This document shows, one piece after another, positions 1-5,932 of a stretch of DNA of 5,932 nucleotides. This DNA comes from an uncultured beta proteobacterium (GTDB lineage: Bacteria > Pseudomonadota > Gammaproteobacteria > Burkholderiales > Burkholderiaceae_C). The notes beneath the pieces are model-generated. The model worked only from the letters and a program-made list of their open reading frames with translations. It was not told the origin of the DNA and did no database searches. The position numbers and the translations under genes were made by a program. Where the stretch lies: the NCBI GenBank assembly GCA_903928325.1, contig CAIYQF010000394.1, forward strand, positions 1-5,932. The letters run 5' to 3'. Positions within the stretch are counted from its first letter, which is position 1, and every line of letters starts with the position of its first letter.

Positions 1-1236
1 CGCAAGGGCATCACCTTCACCTCAGGCAAGACCTTGGACGCCGATGACGTGATCTACTCACTCAATATGCACCGTGGCGAAACCAAATCGCCCGCCAAGT
101 CGCTTTTGGCAGATATCAAAGAAATCAAAAAACTGTCCGCTACCCAGGTGCAAATCACCATGAGCAAGGGCAATGTGGACTTGCCGTTTAACCTGAGCGA
201 CTACCACATCATCGTGGTACCCAACGGTTTCAAAGACTACAGCAAGCCTGACGGTACCGGCGCATTTACCCTCGACGAATTCCAGCCTGGTGTGCGTGCG
301 ACCTTCAAACGCAAACCCGGCAACTACTGGAAGCCCAACCGTGGCAACTTCGACCGCGTGGAACTGATCTACATTGGCGATGCATCACAGCGCACCACCG
401 CACTGCAAACAGGCACCGTGGACATCATCAACCGCGTCAACCCCAAGACTGCTGCTTTGCTGGCCAAGAACCCAGCGGTCAAGGTGTCACGCACGCCGGG
501 CATGGGCAACCGTTTCTGCTTCGTAGCCCACACCGACAAGTCACCGTTCACCAACATCGATGTGATGTTGGCACTGAAATACGGTATCGACCGCCAAAAA
601 ATCGTCGACAACGTCTACAGCGGCTACGCGTCCATCGGCAACGACAACTGCGTCGGACCGAAGATGAAGTTCTACAACCCCAACCAAACCATGAACCGCT
701 TTGACCCCGAGAAGGCAAAGTTCCACATGAAGAAGTCGGGTCACACCGGCGCCGTCGAGTTGCAAGTGTCCGAAGGCGCATTCTCTGGTGCCACCGATGC
801 CGGCCAGATTTTCCAAGAATCGCTATCCAAGGCCGGTATCAACCTGGACTTGAAGCGCGTATCGGGCGACGGTTACTGGGACAACGTCTGGCTCAAGCAG
901 CCTTTCTGCGCGGTGTACTGGGGCAACCGCCCCACCATCGACAACCAGTTGACGTCGATCTTCTACGGTGGCAAGGGCAACCCATGGAACGACAGCCATT
1001 TCGAAAACGCCGAGTTCAGCAAAGCGCTCGAAGGCGCACGTGTCGAACTTGACCAAAAGAAACGCCAAGATCTGTATTCGCGCTGCCAGGAACTTGTCTC
1101 TCAGAACGCCGGTATGGTCAACTACGCAGTGCAAGACTACCTGGACGCACACACCACCAAGCTGCAAGGCCTGACGCCTTCGGGCCGTTACGACATGGGT
1201 GACGACCGCATCCCTGAAAAAGGCTGGTTCGCCTAA
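1..1236 (+). CDS. ABC transporter substrate-binding protein, family 5 (peptide/opine/nickel type), 5'-truncated
   Basis: This is the periplasmic receptor of an Opp/Dpp-type importer; it binds the solute and hands it to the two permeases downstream. Frame 1 is open from the first base to a TAA at 1234-1236, giving 411 visible residues. Family members usually have about 500-550, so roughly 100-130 residues including the signal peptide are off the left edge. The TTG at 34 is internal, not the start. Family 5 (SBP_bac_5) features include an opening like 'FTSGKTLDADDVIYSL' (visible residues 6-21), 'TGAFTLDEFQPGVR' (86-99), 'NYWKPNRGNFDRVEL' (108-122) and 'LALKYGIDRQKIVDNV' (190-205). An aromatic-rich stretch lies at about 292-312. 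The protein ends in 'GWFA', as I recall for relatives in rhizobia and Burkholderiales. The family is secure. The ligand cannot be read from sequence: the default 'peptide' label is doubtful here, because the MttB-family neighbour suggests a methylated or quaternary amine. Confidence 0.93.
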   Translation, partial: RKGITFTSGKTLDADDVIYSLNMHRGETKSPAKSLLADIKEIKKLSATQVQITMSKGNVDLPFNLSDYHIIVVPNGFKDYSKPDGTGAFTLDEFQPGVRATFKRKPGNYWKPNRGNFDRVELIYIGDASQRTTALQTGTVDIINRVNPKTAALLAKNPAVKVSRTPGMGNRFCFVAHTDKSPFTNIDVMLALKYGIDRQKIVDNVYSGYASIGNDNCVGPKMKFYNPNQTMNRFDPEKAKFHMKKSGHTGAVELQVSEGAFSGATDAGQIFQESLSKAGINLDLKRVSGDGYWDNVWLKQPFCAVYWGNRPTIDNQLTSIFYGGKGNPWNDSHFENAEFSKALEGARVELDQKKRQDLYSRCQELVSQNAGMVNYAVQDYLDAHTTKLQGLTPSGRYDMGDDRIPEKGWFA

Positions 1237-1245
1237 AGCCGTACA

Positions 1246-1272
1246 GGCGCCGGTCTGGTAACAGTCGGCGTC
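1246..1272 (+). promoter_or_regulatory. stem-loop just after the binding-protein stop codon, GTAA (GNRA-type) loop
   Basis: GGCGCCG (1246-1252) pairs with CGGCGTC (1266-1272), with one G-T wobble. Inside it CTG (1255-1257) pairs with CAG (1262-1264) around a GTAA tetraloop, leaving a small internal loop at 1253-1254/1265. No T-run follows, so it is not a terminator by itself. A hairpin directly 3' of a binding-protein gene often protects that part of the mRNA from 3'-5' decay and helps keep the receptor in excess over the membrane subunits. That role is inferred here from position and shape only. Confidence 0.5.
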
Positions 1273-1289
1273 GTTATGCGATAAGTGAA

Positions 1290-1321
1290 GGGGGGTTGGG
1301 TTTGCGCCCGACCCCTTTTTT
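1290..1321 (+). terminator. rho-independent terminator between the binding-protein and permease genes
   Basis: GGGGTTGGG (1292-1300) pairs with CCCGACCCC (1307-1315) through nine pairs, one of them a G-T wobble, around the six-base loop TTTGCG. Six T residues follow at 1316-1321. Two more G-T wobbles (1290-1291 with 1316-1317) could lengthen the stem. Stem, loop and T-run all fit an intrinsic terminator, and it starts about 50 bases after the binding-protein stop. It probably ends most binding-protein transcripts and lets a fraction continue into the permease and ATPase genes. No convincing -35/-10 promoter is visible in the remaining 89 bases (1322-1410) before the permease start. Confidence 0.85.
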
Positions 1322-1410
1322 CATCCCTTTTTTTGGTACTCTCAAGGCTTAGGCATGTGGGTTCCACGGCGCCACAGGCAACGCAATTTTTTTACTACTC
1401 CATCTACCCC

Positions 1411-2358
1411 ATGGCAAAGCTGATTGTTAACCGACTGCTGCTGGGCCTATTGACCCTGTTTGCGGTGTCGGTGCTGATATTTGTCTGCACCCAAATTCTC
1501 CCGGGCGACGTGGCTTCGGCCGTGCTTGGCCAAGGCGCTACCCCCGAAGCCTTAGTGGTGTTCCGCCGAGAACTCGGCCTGGACATTCCGGCGCACATAC
1601 GTTACTGGAACTGGTTGGTCGGCGCGTTGCACGGCGACCTGGGCGTGGCGCTGACCAACAAGCGAGTCATCATTGACGACCTGCTTCCGCGCTTGCGCAA
1701 CACCTTGTTTTTGGCCGGTTATGCAGCGCTGATCGCCATCCCACTGTCGGTAGGCCTGGGGGTCATTGCAGCCATCAATGAGGGTAAATGGTCGGACCGA
1801 CTCGCCAATGTGCTTACCTTGATTGCCATCTCACTACCTGAATTTTTCATTGCTTATTTGTTGATCATCTTTTTTGCGGTGGACTTTCACTGGTTTCCCT
1901 CACTTGCCATGGTTTCGAACAGCATGGGCTTTAGCGAGCGGGTTTACCAGACCACGCTGCCTGCGATGACACTCACGCTGTTGGTAGCGGCGCACATGCT
2001 GCGCATGACGCGCAGTTCGGTACTCTCGGTCATGTCCACCCCCTACATCGAGATGGCGTTCCTCAAAGGTGCACCGCGCAAGCGCGTCATCGTGCGCCAT
2101 GCGCTGCCCAATGCAGCAGCACCCATCATCACCGTCATTGCCCTGAACATGGCCTATCTGGTCGTTGGTGTGGTGGTGATTGAGGCAGTTTTTGTCTATC
2201 CAGGCCTGGGTCAGTACATGGTGGACGCCGTGTCCAAGCGCGACGTACCTGTGATTCAGGCTTGCGGGCTGACTTTTGCGACCGTGTTTGTCATGCTCAA
2301 CACGCTGGCCGATGTCTTGGTCATCCTGGTCAATCCGCGCCTGCGCCACCAGCGCTAA
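1411..2358 (+). CDS. ABC transporter permease, DppB/OppB type
   Basis: This inner-membrane subunit forms half of the translocation channel, paired with the DppC-type protein downstream. The 315-residue product matches the usual length of about 305-340. It opens 'MAKLIVNRLLLGLLTLFAV', the typical start of this subunit, followed by the first membrane helix (about 9-29). Other hydrophobic segments lie near 99-121, 132-157, 184-196, 235-260 and 283-305. The cytoplasmic EAA loop that docks on the ATPase is at 214-233, with the conserved G at 220 and 'HALP' at 230-233. The 'VFVYPGLGQ' motif typical of DppB proteins is at 260-268. The frame stays open back to a GTG at 1285, but that start would lie in the terminator hairpin and add an untypical 42-residue leader, so the ATG at 1411 is preferred. 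No Shine-Dalgarno sequence is visible before it; a run of seven T (1387-1393) lies 18-24 bases upstream. The TAA is 23 bases before the next gene. Confidence 0.94.
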   Translation: MAKLIVNRLLLGLLTLFAVSVLIFVCTQILPGDVASAVLGQGATPEALVVFRRELGLDIPAHIRYWNWLVGALHGDLGVALTNKRVIIDDLLPRLRNTLFLAGYAALIAIPLSVGLGVIAAINEGKWSDRLANVLTLIAISLPEFFIAYLLIIFFAVDFHWFPSLAMVSNSMGFSERVYQTTLPAMTLTLLVAAHMLRMTRSSVLSVMSTPYIEMAFLKGAPRKRVIVRHALPNAAAPIITVIALNMAYLVVGVVVIEAVFVYPGLGQYMVDAVSKRDVPVIQACGLTFATVFVMLNTLADVLVILVNPRLRHQR

Positions 2359-2381
2359 GCCCATTCCACGACATATACACC

Positions 2382-3215
2382 ATGAAACTTTTTGGACACA
2401 AGCTCACCGCTTCAGCCGCTTTTGGGCTTGGCGTTGTTGCTATCTTTATTTTGGTTTCCTTATTCACACCCTGGATTGCGCCCTACTCCGAGTCGGCCAA
2501 TGTGGGTGGAACCTGGGACGAGCCTTCGATCAAACTGCTGTTTGGCGCAGACCAGATTGGCCGCGACATGCTCACCCGCATGATGTATGGCAGCCGCATG
2601 ACGATTGGCGTGGCCTTGGCCATTACAACCTTGTCTTTCATCATCGGCATTCTCACGGGCCTGGTGAGCGCGGTCGTGGGTGGCTGGGTGGACGTGTTTT
2701 TCACCCGTTTGGTGGACGTGATGCTGTCCATTCCGAGCTTGATTTTTGCGCTCATCATCCTGGGCGTGTTTGGTTCCAGCATTCCAACCCTGATCATGAC
2801 GATTGCGGTGCTCGATTCCACCCGCGTGTTTCGCCTCTCCCGCGCCCTGGGCATGAACCTGACGGTGATGGAATATGTCGAGGCCGCCCGCCTGCGCGGC
2901 GAAGGTCTGTGGTGGGTGATCACCCGCGAGATATTGCCCAACGCCTGGGCGCCGCTGGTGTCGGAGTTTGGCCTGCGCTTTTGCTTTAACTTTTTGTTCA
3001 TCGCTGGCCTGTCTTTTCTGGGCCTGGGGATTCAGCCGCCGTATGCCGACTTGGGCGGCATGGTGCGCGAAAACGCCGCCGCCATCAACTTCGGCATGAT
3101 GGCACCCATCTACCCGGCCACCGCGATTGCGCTGCTCACGGTGTCGGTGAACCTGGTGGTGGACTGGATGCTGTCCATCGACGCCCGCCCCTCCGGCGCG
3201 CAAGCCGAACTCTAA
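2382..3215 (+). CDS. ABC transporter permease, DppC/OppC type
   Basis: Second channel-forming inner-membrane subunit of the importer, 277 residues, within the usual 270-310. It has a short cytoplasmic N-terminus, a first membrane helix at about 12-32 ending in 'PWIAPY', and the hallmark DppC segment 'FGADQIGRDM' (54-63) ahead of the transmembrane domain. The EAA loop runs from about 165 to 187 ('EAARLRGEG' then 'ILPN'), and the 'SFLGLGIQPP' motif is at 211-220. Hydrophobic segments follow near 75-100, 115-145, 195-215 and 242-265. The ATG at 2382 lies 23 bases after the upstream permease stop. An earlier in-frame start at 2262 would overlap the previous gene by almost 100 bases and add a non-membrane leader, so it was rejected. 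No Shine-Dalgarno motif is recognisable, so translation may be coupled to the preceding gene. The TAA at 3213-3215 is 15 bases before the ATPase start. Confidence 0.94.
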   Translation: MKLFGHKLTASAAFGLGVVAIFILVSLFTPWIAPYSESANVGGTWDEPSIKLLFGADQIGRDMLTRMMYGSRMTIGVALAITTLSFIIGILTGLVSAVVGGWVDVFFTRLVDVMLSIPSLIFALIILGVFGSSIPTLIMTIAVLDSTRVFRLSRALGMNLTVMEYVEAARLRGEGLWWVITREILPNAWAPLVSEFGLRFCFNFLFIAGLSFLGLGIQPPYADLGGMVRENAAAINFGMMAPIYPATAIALLTVSVNLVVDWMLSIDARPSGAQAEL

Positions 3216-3230
3216 GAAAGAACGCGGGCT

Positions 3231-4847
3231 ATGGACGACAACATCATTTTGAACATCAAGGGCCTGCGCCTCGAAAGCGTGGCAGGTAACGTGATTGTCG
3301 ACAACGTCGACCTCCAGTTGCGCAAAGGCGAGGTGCTGGGATTGATCGGCGAGAGCGGCGCGGGCAAGTCCACCATTGGCCTGTCGAGCATGTGTTACGC
3401 GCGGGCCGGTTTGCATATCGCTGGCGGTGAGGTCACGCTAGGAGGCACCAACATTGCGGCCTTGGACGCCGAGGGCCGCCGCGCGGTGCGCGGCAAGCGC
3501 ATTGCCTATATCGCACAGTCGGCTGCGGCGGCCTTCAACCCCGCGCACAGCCTGATGGACCAGGTGTGTGAGGCGCCGGTCTTGCACAAACTCATGACGC
3601 GTGCCGAGGCCGAAACATGGGCCTGTGAGCTGTTTGTGGCCCTGGACCTGCCCGACCCGCACAACTTTGGAGCACGCTACCCGCACCAGGTTTCGGGCGG
3701 CCAATTGCAGCGCGCCATGGCGGCCATGGCCATGTCCTGCCGCCCGGACGTGTTGGTGCTTGATGAACCTACCACCGCGCTGGACGTGACCACGCAGATA
3801 GAGGTGCTGATCCTGCTCAAGTCGCTGATCCACCGCTACCACACGGCAGCGCTCTACATCACGCACGACCTGGCGGTGGTGGCCCAGGTGGCCGACCGCA
3901 TCAAGGTGCTGCGCCACGGCAAAGAGGTAGAAGAAGGCCTGACCGAACAAATCTTGCACCGCGCTACCCAGGACTACACGGCACGTCTGGTCGCAGTGCG
4001 TGGCGCCGCAGCCAGCGAGCGCGCGGTGGCAGCCACTGTGAAGCGCCAGACGGTGCTGTCCATCACGAATTGCCACGCCTACTATGGCGACTTTCATGTC
4101 GTGCGCGGCGTGTCACTAGACGTCAACCTGGGCGAAACCGTGGCCGTGGTGGGCGAGTCGGGCTCGGGTAAATCGACACTGGCGCGCATCATCACCGGCC
4201 TCTTGACACCACGCAGCGGTGAGATTCTTTTTCAGGGCAAGGCGCTACCCCTAGCGCTAGGTGGCCGCAGCAAGGAACTCAAACGCACCATTCAGCTGGT
4301 CTACCAGATTCCGGATGTGGCCATCAACCCACGCCAAAGCGTGCAGGATATTGTGGGCCGCCCGGTGGAGTTTTACTTTGGCGCCGGCCGCGCCGAGGTG
4401 CTCGCGCGCGCCAAGGAGCTGATGGCGCTGGTGGAGCTGCCGCTGGAGTTTCTCGATCGCAGGCCTGGACAGCTCTCGGGGGGGCAAAAGCAGCGCGTCT
4501 GCATTGCGCGTGCGCTGGCGGCCAAGCCCGACCTCATCATTCTGGACGAGCCCACTTCGGCGCTGGACCCGCTGGTTGCGGAAGAAATTTTGACACTCTT
4601 ACGCAAATTGCAACGCGAATTGGGCCTATCCTACGTGCTCATTACCCACGACCTGGACGTAGTGCACCGCATTGCGCACCGCACCGCCGTGATGCTGCAA
4701 GGCCAGTTTGTCGCGTTTGACGAGACCGACAAAATCTTCGACCACCCCGAGCATCCCTACACGCAAAAGTTGATTACCGCCGTGCCGGAAATGCGTGTGG
4801 ACTGGTTGGACGAGGTAATGGCCAAACGGCAGACGGCTGCGGCCTGA
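3231..4847 (+). CDS. ABC transporter ATP-binding protein, fused DppD-DppF-type double ATPase
   Basis: Cytoplasmic motor of the importer: one 538-residue chain with two complete nucleotide-binding domains, the arrangement of YejF or GsiA rather than separate DppD and DppF. Domain 1 (about 5-255) has Walker A 'GESGAGKST' (40-48), Q-loop Q96, signature 'VSGGQLQR' (154-161), Walker B 'VLVLDEP' (174-180) and switch His212. Domain 2 (about 275-520) has Walker A 'GESGSGKST' (308-316), Q359, signature 'LSGGQKQR' (415-422), Walker B 'LIILDEP' (435-441) and His473. Both sites therefore look catalytically intact. The C-terminal oligopeptide-transporter element 'HPEHPYTQKL' (505-514) is kept. The equivalent after domain 1 is degenerate ('ATQDYTARL', 246-254). 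Neither is followed by the cysteine cluster seen in some DppD/DppF proteins. The residue after each Q-loop glutamine is unusual (Ser97, Ile360, where Asp is common). The ATG lies 15 bases after the permease stop, with only a weak purine stretch (AAGAAAG, 3214-3220) as a possible ribosome site. Confidence 0.95.
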   Translation: MDDNIILNIKGLRLESVAGNVIVDNVDLQLRKGEVLGLIGESGAGKSTIGLSSMCYARAGLHIAGGEVTLGGTNIAALDAEGRRAVRGKRIAYIAQSAAAAFNPAHSLMDQVCEAPVLHKLMTRAEAETWACELFVALDLPDPHNFGARYPHQVSGGQLQRAMAAMAMSCRPDVLVLDEPTTALDVTTQIEVLILLKSLIHRYHTAALYITHDLAVVAQVADRIKVLRHGKEVEEGLTEQILHRATQDYTARLVAVRGAAASERAVAATVKRQTVLSITNCHAYYGDFHVVRGVSLDVNLGETVAVVGESGSGKSTLARIITGLLTPRSGEILFQGKALPLALGGRSKELKRTIQLVYQIPDVAINPRQSVQDIVGRPVEFYFGAGRAEVLARAKELMALVELPLEFLDRRPGQLSGGQKQRVCIARALAAKPDLIILDEPTSALDPLVAEEILTLLRKLQRELGLSYVLITHDLDVVHRIAHRTAVMLQGQFVAFDETDKIFDHPEHPYTQKLITAVPEMRVDWLDEVMAKRQTAAA

Positions 4848-4857
4848 AATTACCTTT

Positions 4858-5932
4858 TTAGACGTTGGAGTCGGGAAACGAGGCCTTGCGCCGGTTCACA
4901 TAGTCCAGCACCGCCTCGTCGGCGGCAGCATCCAGCGCCGGGGGCACGTACTCGGCCAACTGCTTTTTCCACAGCGCATTGGCGCGCACTGACAAGTCCG
5001 CCGAGCCTTCTGCTTCCCATTGCTCGAAACTGTTGTTGTCGGTAATGGGCGAGCGGTAAAACGCGCTCTCAAAGTTCGCTTGGGTGTGGGCGCAGCCCAA
5101 AAAGTGCTTGCCGGGGCCGACTTCGCGGATGGCGTCCATGGCCTGGCCGTTCTCGGACACGTCCACGCCGCCCAAGAGCGTGTGCATCATGCCTGCCTGG
5201 TCGCAGTCCATGATGAATTTTTCGTAACCCATGGACAATCCACCTTCGAGCCAGCCCGCCGTGTGCAGCACAAAGTTGACGCCACCCAGGCAGGTTGGGA
5301 GCATGGTGTTGGCGGCCTCGGACGCCGCTTGCGCGTCGGCAATCTTGGAGCCGCACAGCCCACCACCCGAGCGAAACGGCACGCCCACGCGGCGTGCCAG
5401 CGCAGCCATCACGTACAGCACCAGCGCAGGCTCGGGCGTGCCAAAGGTGGGCGCACCCGATTGCATGGAAATGCTGGAGGCAAAACTGCCCAACACCACC
5501 GGCGCGCCGGGGTTCACCAACTGCACAAAGGCCATGCCGGCCAAGGCCTCAGCCAAGGTCTGTGCGCAGGTGCCCGCCACCGTGACGGGCGACATGGCAC
5601 CGGCCAGGATGAAGGGCGTGATGATCGTAGCCTGGTTGGCGCGCGCATACACCTTGGCCGCACCGAGCATGGTGTCGTCAAAGGTCATGGGCGAGTTGGC
5701 GTTGATCAGGCTGATGCACACCGTCTTGTTTTTGCCGGTCAGCGGATCGATGAACTGGTCGCCAAACAGGGCGCGGGACATCTCTACCGTGTCGTGGGCG
5801 CGATCCGGGTGGGTGACCGAGCCCATATAGGGCTTATCGCTGTACTTCATGTGCGCGTACACCATGTCAAAGTGGCGCTTGTTCACCGGCAAATTCACCG
5901 GCTCGCAAATCGTGCCGCCCGAGTGGTGTAGC
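4858..5932 (-). CDS. MttB-family (trimethylamine:corrinoid methyltransferase superfamily) protein, non-pyrrolysine, 5'-truncated by the window edge
   Basis: MttB-family enzymes move a methyl group from a methylated or quaternary amine to the cobalt of a partner corrinoid protein in the cytoplasm. The frame is open from the right edge to a TAA (complement of 4858-4860): 357 residues, against about 480-520 for the family, so the N-terminal third or quarter is missing. The GTG at 5898 is internal; 'SGGTICEPVN' runs through it. Family landmarks, counted from that GTG: 'VNKRHFDM' (5-12), 'SLINANSPM' (63-71), 'TPFILAGAMSPVT' (94-106), 'FGTPEPAL' (152-159), 'LHTAGWLEGGLSMGYEKFI' (211-229), 'AIREVGPGKHFLG' (256-268) and 'RRKASF' (336-341). 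No TAG interrupts the visible frame. By distance from the C-terminus, the archaeal pyrrolysine position falls near residues 181-185 ('LCGSK'). The enzyme thus groups with pyrrolysine-free members such as MtgB, MtpB and MtcB; its substrate is not determinable. It converges on the ABC operon with a 10-base gap, and no MttC-like corrinoid protein is visible. Confidence 0.9.
   Translation of the reverse strand, partial: LHHSGGTICEPVNLPVNKRHFDMVYAHMKYSDKPYMGSVTHPDRAHDTVEMSRALFGDQFIDPLTGKNKTVCISLINANSPMTFDDTMLGAAKVYARANQATIITPFILAGAMSPVTVAGTCAQTLAEALAGMAFVQLVNPGAPVVLGSFASSISMQSGAPTFGTPEPALVLYVMAALARRVGVPFRSGGGLCGSKIADAQAASEAANTMLPTCLGGVNFVLHTAGWLEGGLSMGYEKFIMDCDQAGMMHTLLGGVDVSENGQAMDAIREVGPGKHFLGCAHTQANFESAFYRSPITDNNSFEQWEAEGSADLSVRANALWKKQLAEYVPPALDAAADEAVLDYVNRRKASFPDSNV

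Noticed and set aside
1285..1410. In-frame upstream extension of the first permease from GTG 1285
   Set aside because: The start would lie within the terminator stem, and the added 42 residues do not resemble the N-terminus of DppB-type permeases, whereas ATG 1411 gives a typical one.
2460..3416. Long minus-strand open frame (318 codons) opposite the second permease and ATPase start
   Set aside because: It spans the ends of two real genes on the other strand, has a low-complexity His/Gln/Arg/Ala composition and no family features.
3438..4097. Minus-strand open frame (219 codons) inside the ATPase gene
   Set aside because: Antisense to conserved Walker, Q-loop and signature motifs; composition typical of a shadow frame.
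4250..4261. Perfect 12-base palindrome CCTAGCGCTAGG with two CTAG sites, inside the ATPase gene
   Set aside because: It encodes an ordinary variable stretch between conserved motifs, occurs once and has no partner repeat. A chance palindrome is the simplest explanation, although CTAG is often scarce in such genomes.
4820..4859. Possible terminator at the end of the ATPase gene (GGCC/GGCC and GCAG/CTGC stems, then T5)
   Set aside because: The stem is split by a five-base bulge, lies inside the coding sequence and is separated from the short T-run by ten bases. On the other strand no T-run follows it.
5020..5931. Long plus-strand open frame (303 codons) opposite the methyltransferase gene
   Set aside because: It lies wholly antisense to a clear MttB-family frame. 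Its translation is rich in His, Arg, Gly and Ala with no recognisable domain, as expected from the complement of a GC-rich coding region.

Overview
The window carries most of an Opp/Dpp-type ABC importer operon on the plus strand, facing the 3' part of an MttB-family (trimethylamine methyltransferase superfamily) gene on the minus strand. The DNA is GC-rich with strongly G/C-ending codons and almost no non-coding space. Together with the protein families, this suggests a proteobacterium, most likely a beta-proteobacterium of the Burkholderiales (Comamonadaceae-like). That placement rests on codon style and recalled family resemblance, not on a marker gene.

Layout. Positions 1-1236 hold the C-terminal ~411 residues of a family 5 solute-binding protein; its signal peptide and N-terminus lie off the left edge. 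A 174-base gap follows with two consecutive hairpins: one at 1246-1272 with a GTAA loop, and a textbook rho-independent terminator at 1290-1321. Then come an inner-membrane permease of the DppB type (1411-2358), a second permease of the DppC type (2382-3215) and a double ATPase that fuses the DppD-like and DppF-like subunits (3231-4847). The last three genes are separated by only 23 and 15 bases and must form one transcription unit. The binding-protein gene probably shares it, with partial read-through of the terminator. Ten bases beyond the ATPase stop is the stop codon of the convergent MttB-family gene (4858 to beyond 5932), whose first ~100-170 residues are off the right edge.

How the parts may work together. 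The four plus-strand products make a complete importer: periplasmic binding protein, two-permease channel and one fused ATPase chain. MttB-family proteins remove a methyl group from methylated or quaternary amines and pass it to a corrinoid protein. The visible part of this one is read through without an in-frame amber codon, so it belongs to the pyrrolysine-free branch, whose characterised members act on glycine betaine, proline betaine or carnitine. The simplest reading is a locus for uptake and demethylation of a quaternary amine. The substrate is unknown, and no corrinoid protein or reductive activator is visible here. No mobile element, RNA gene, CRISPR array or phage gene was seen.
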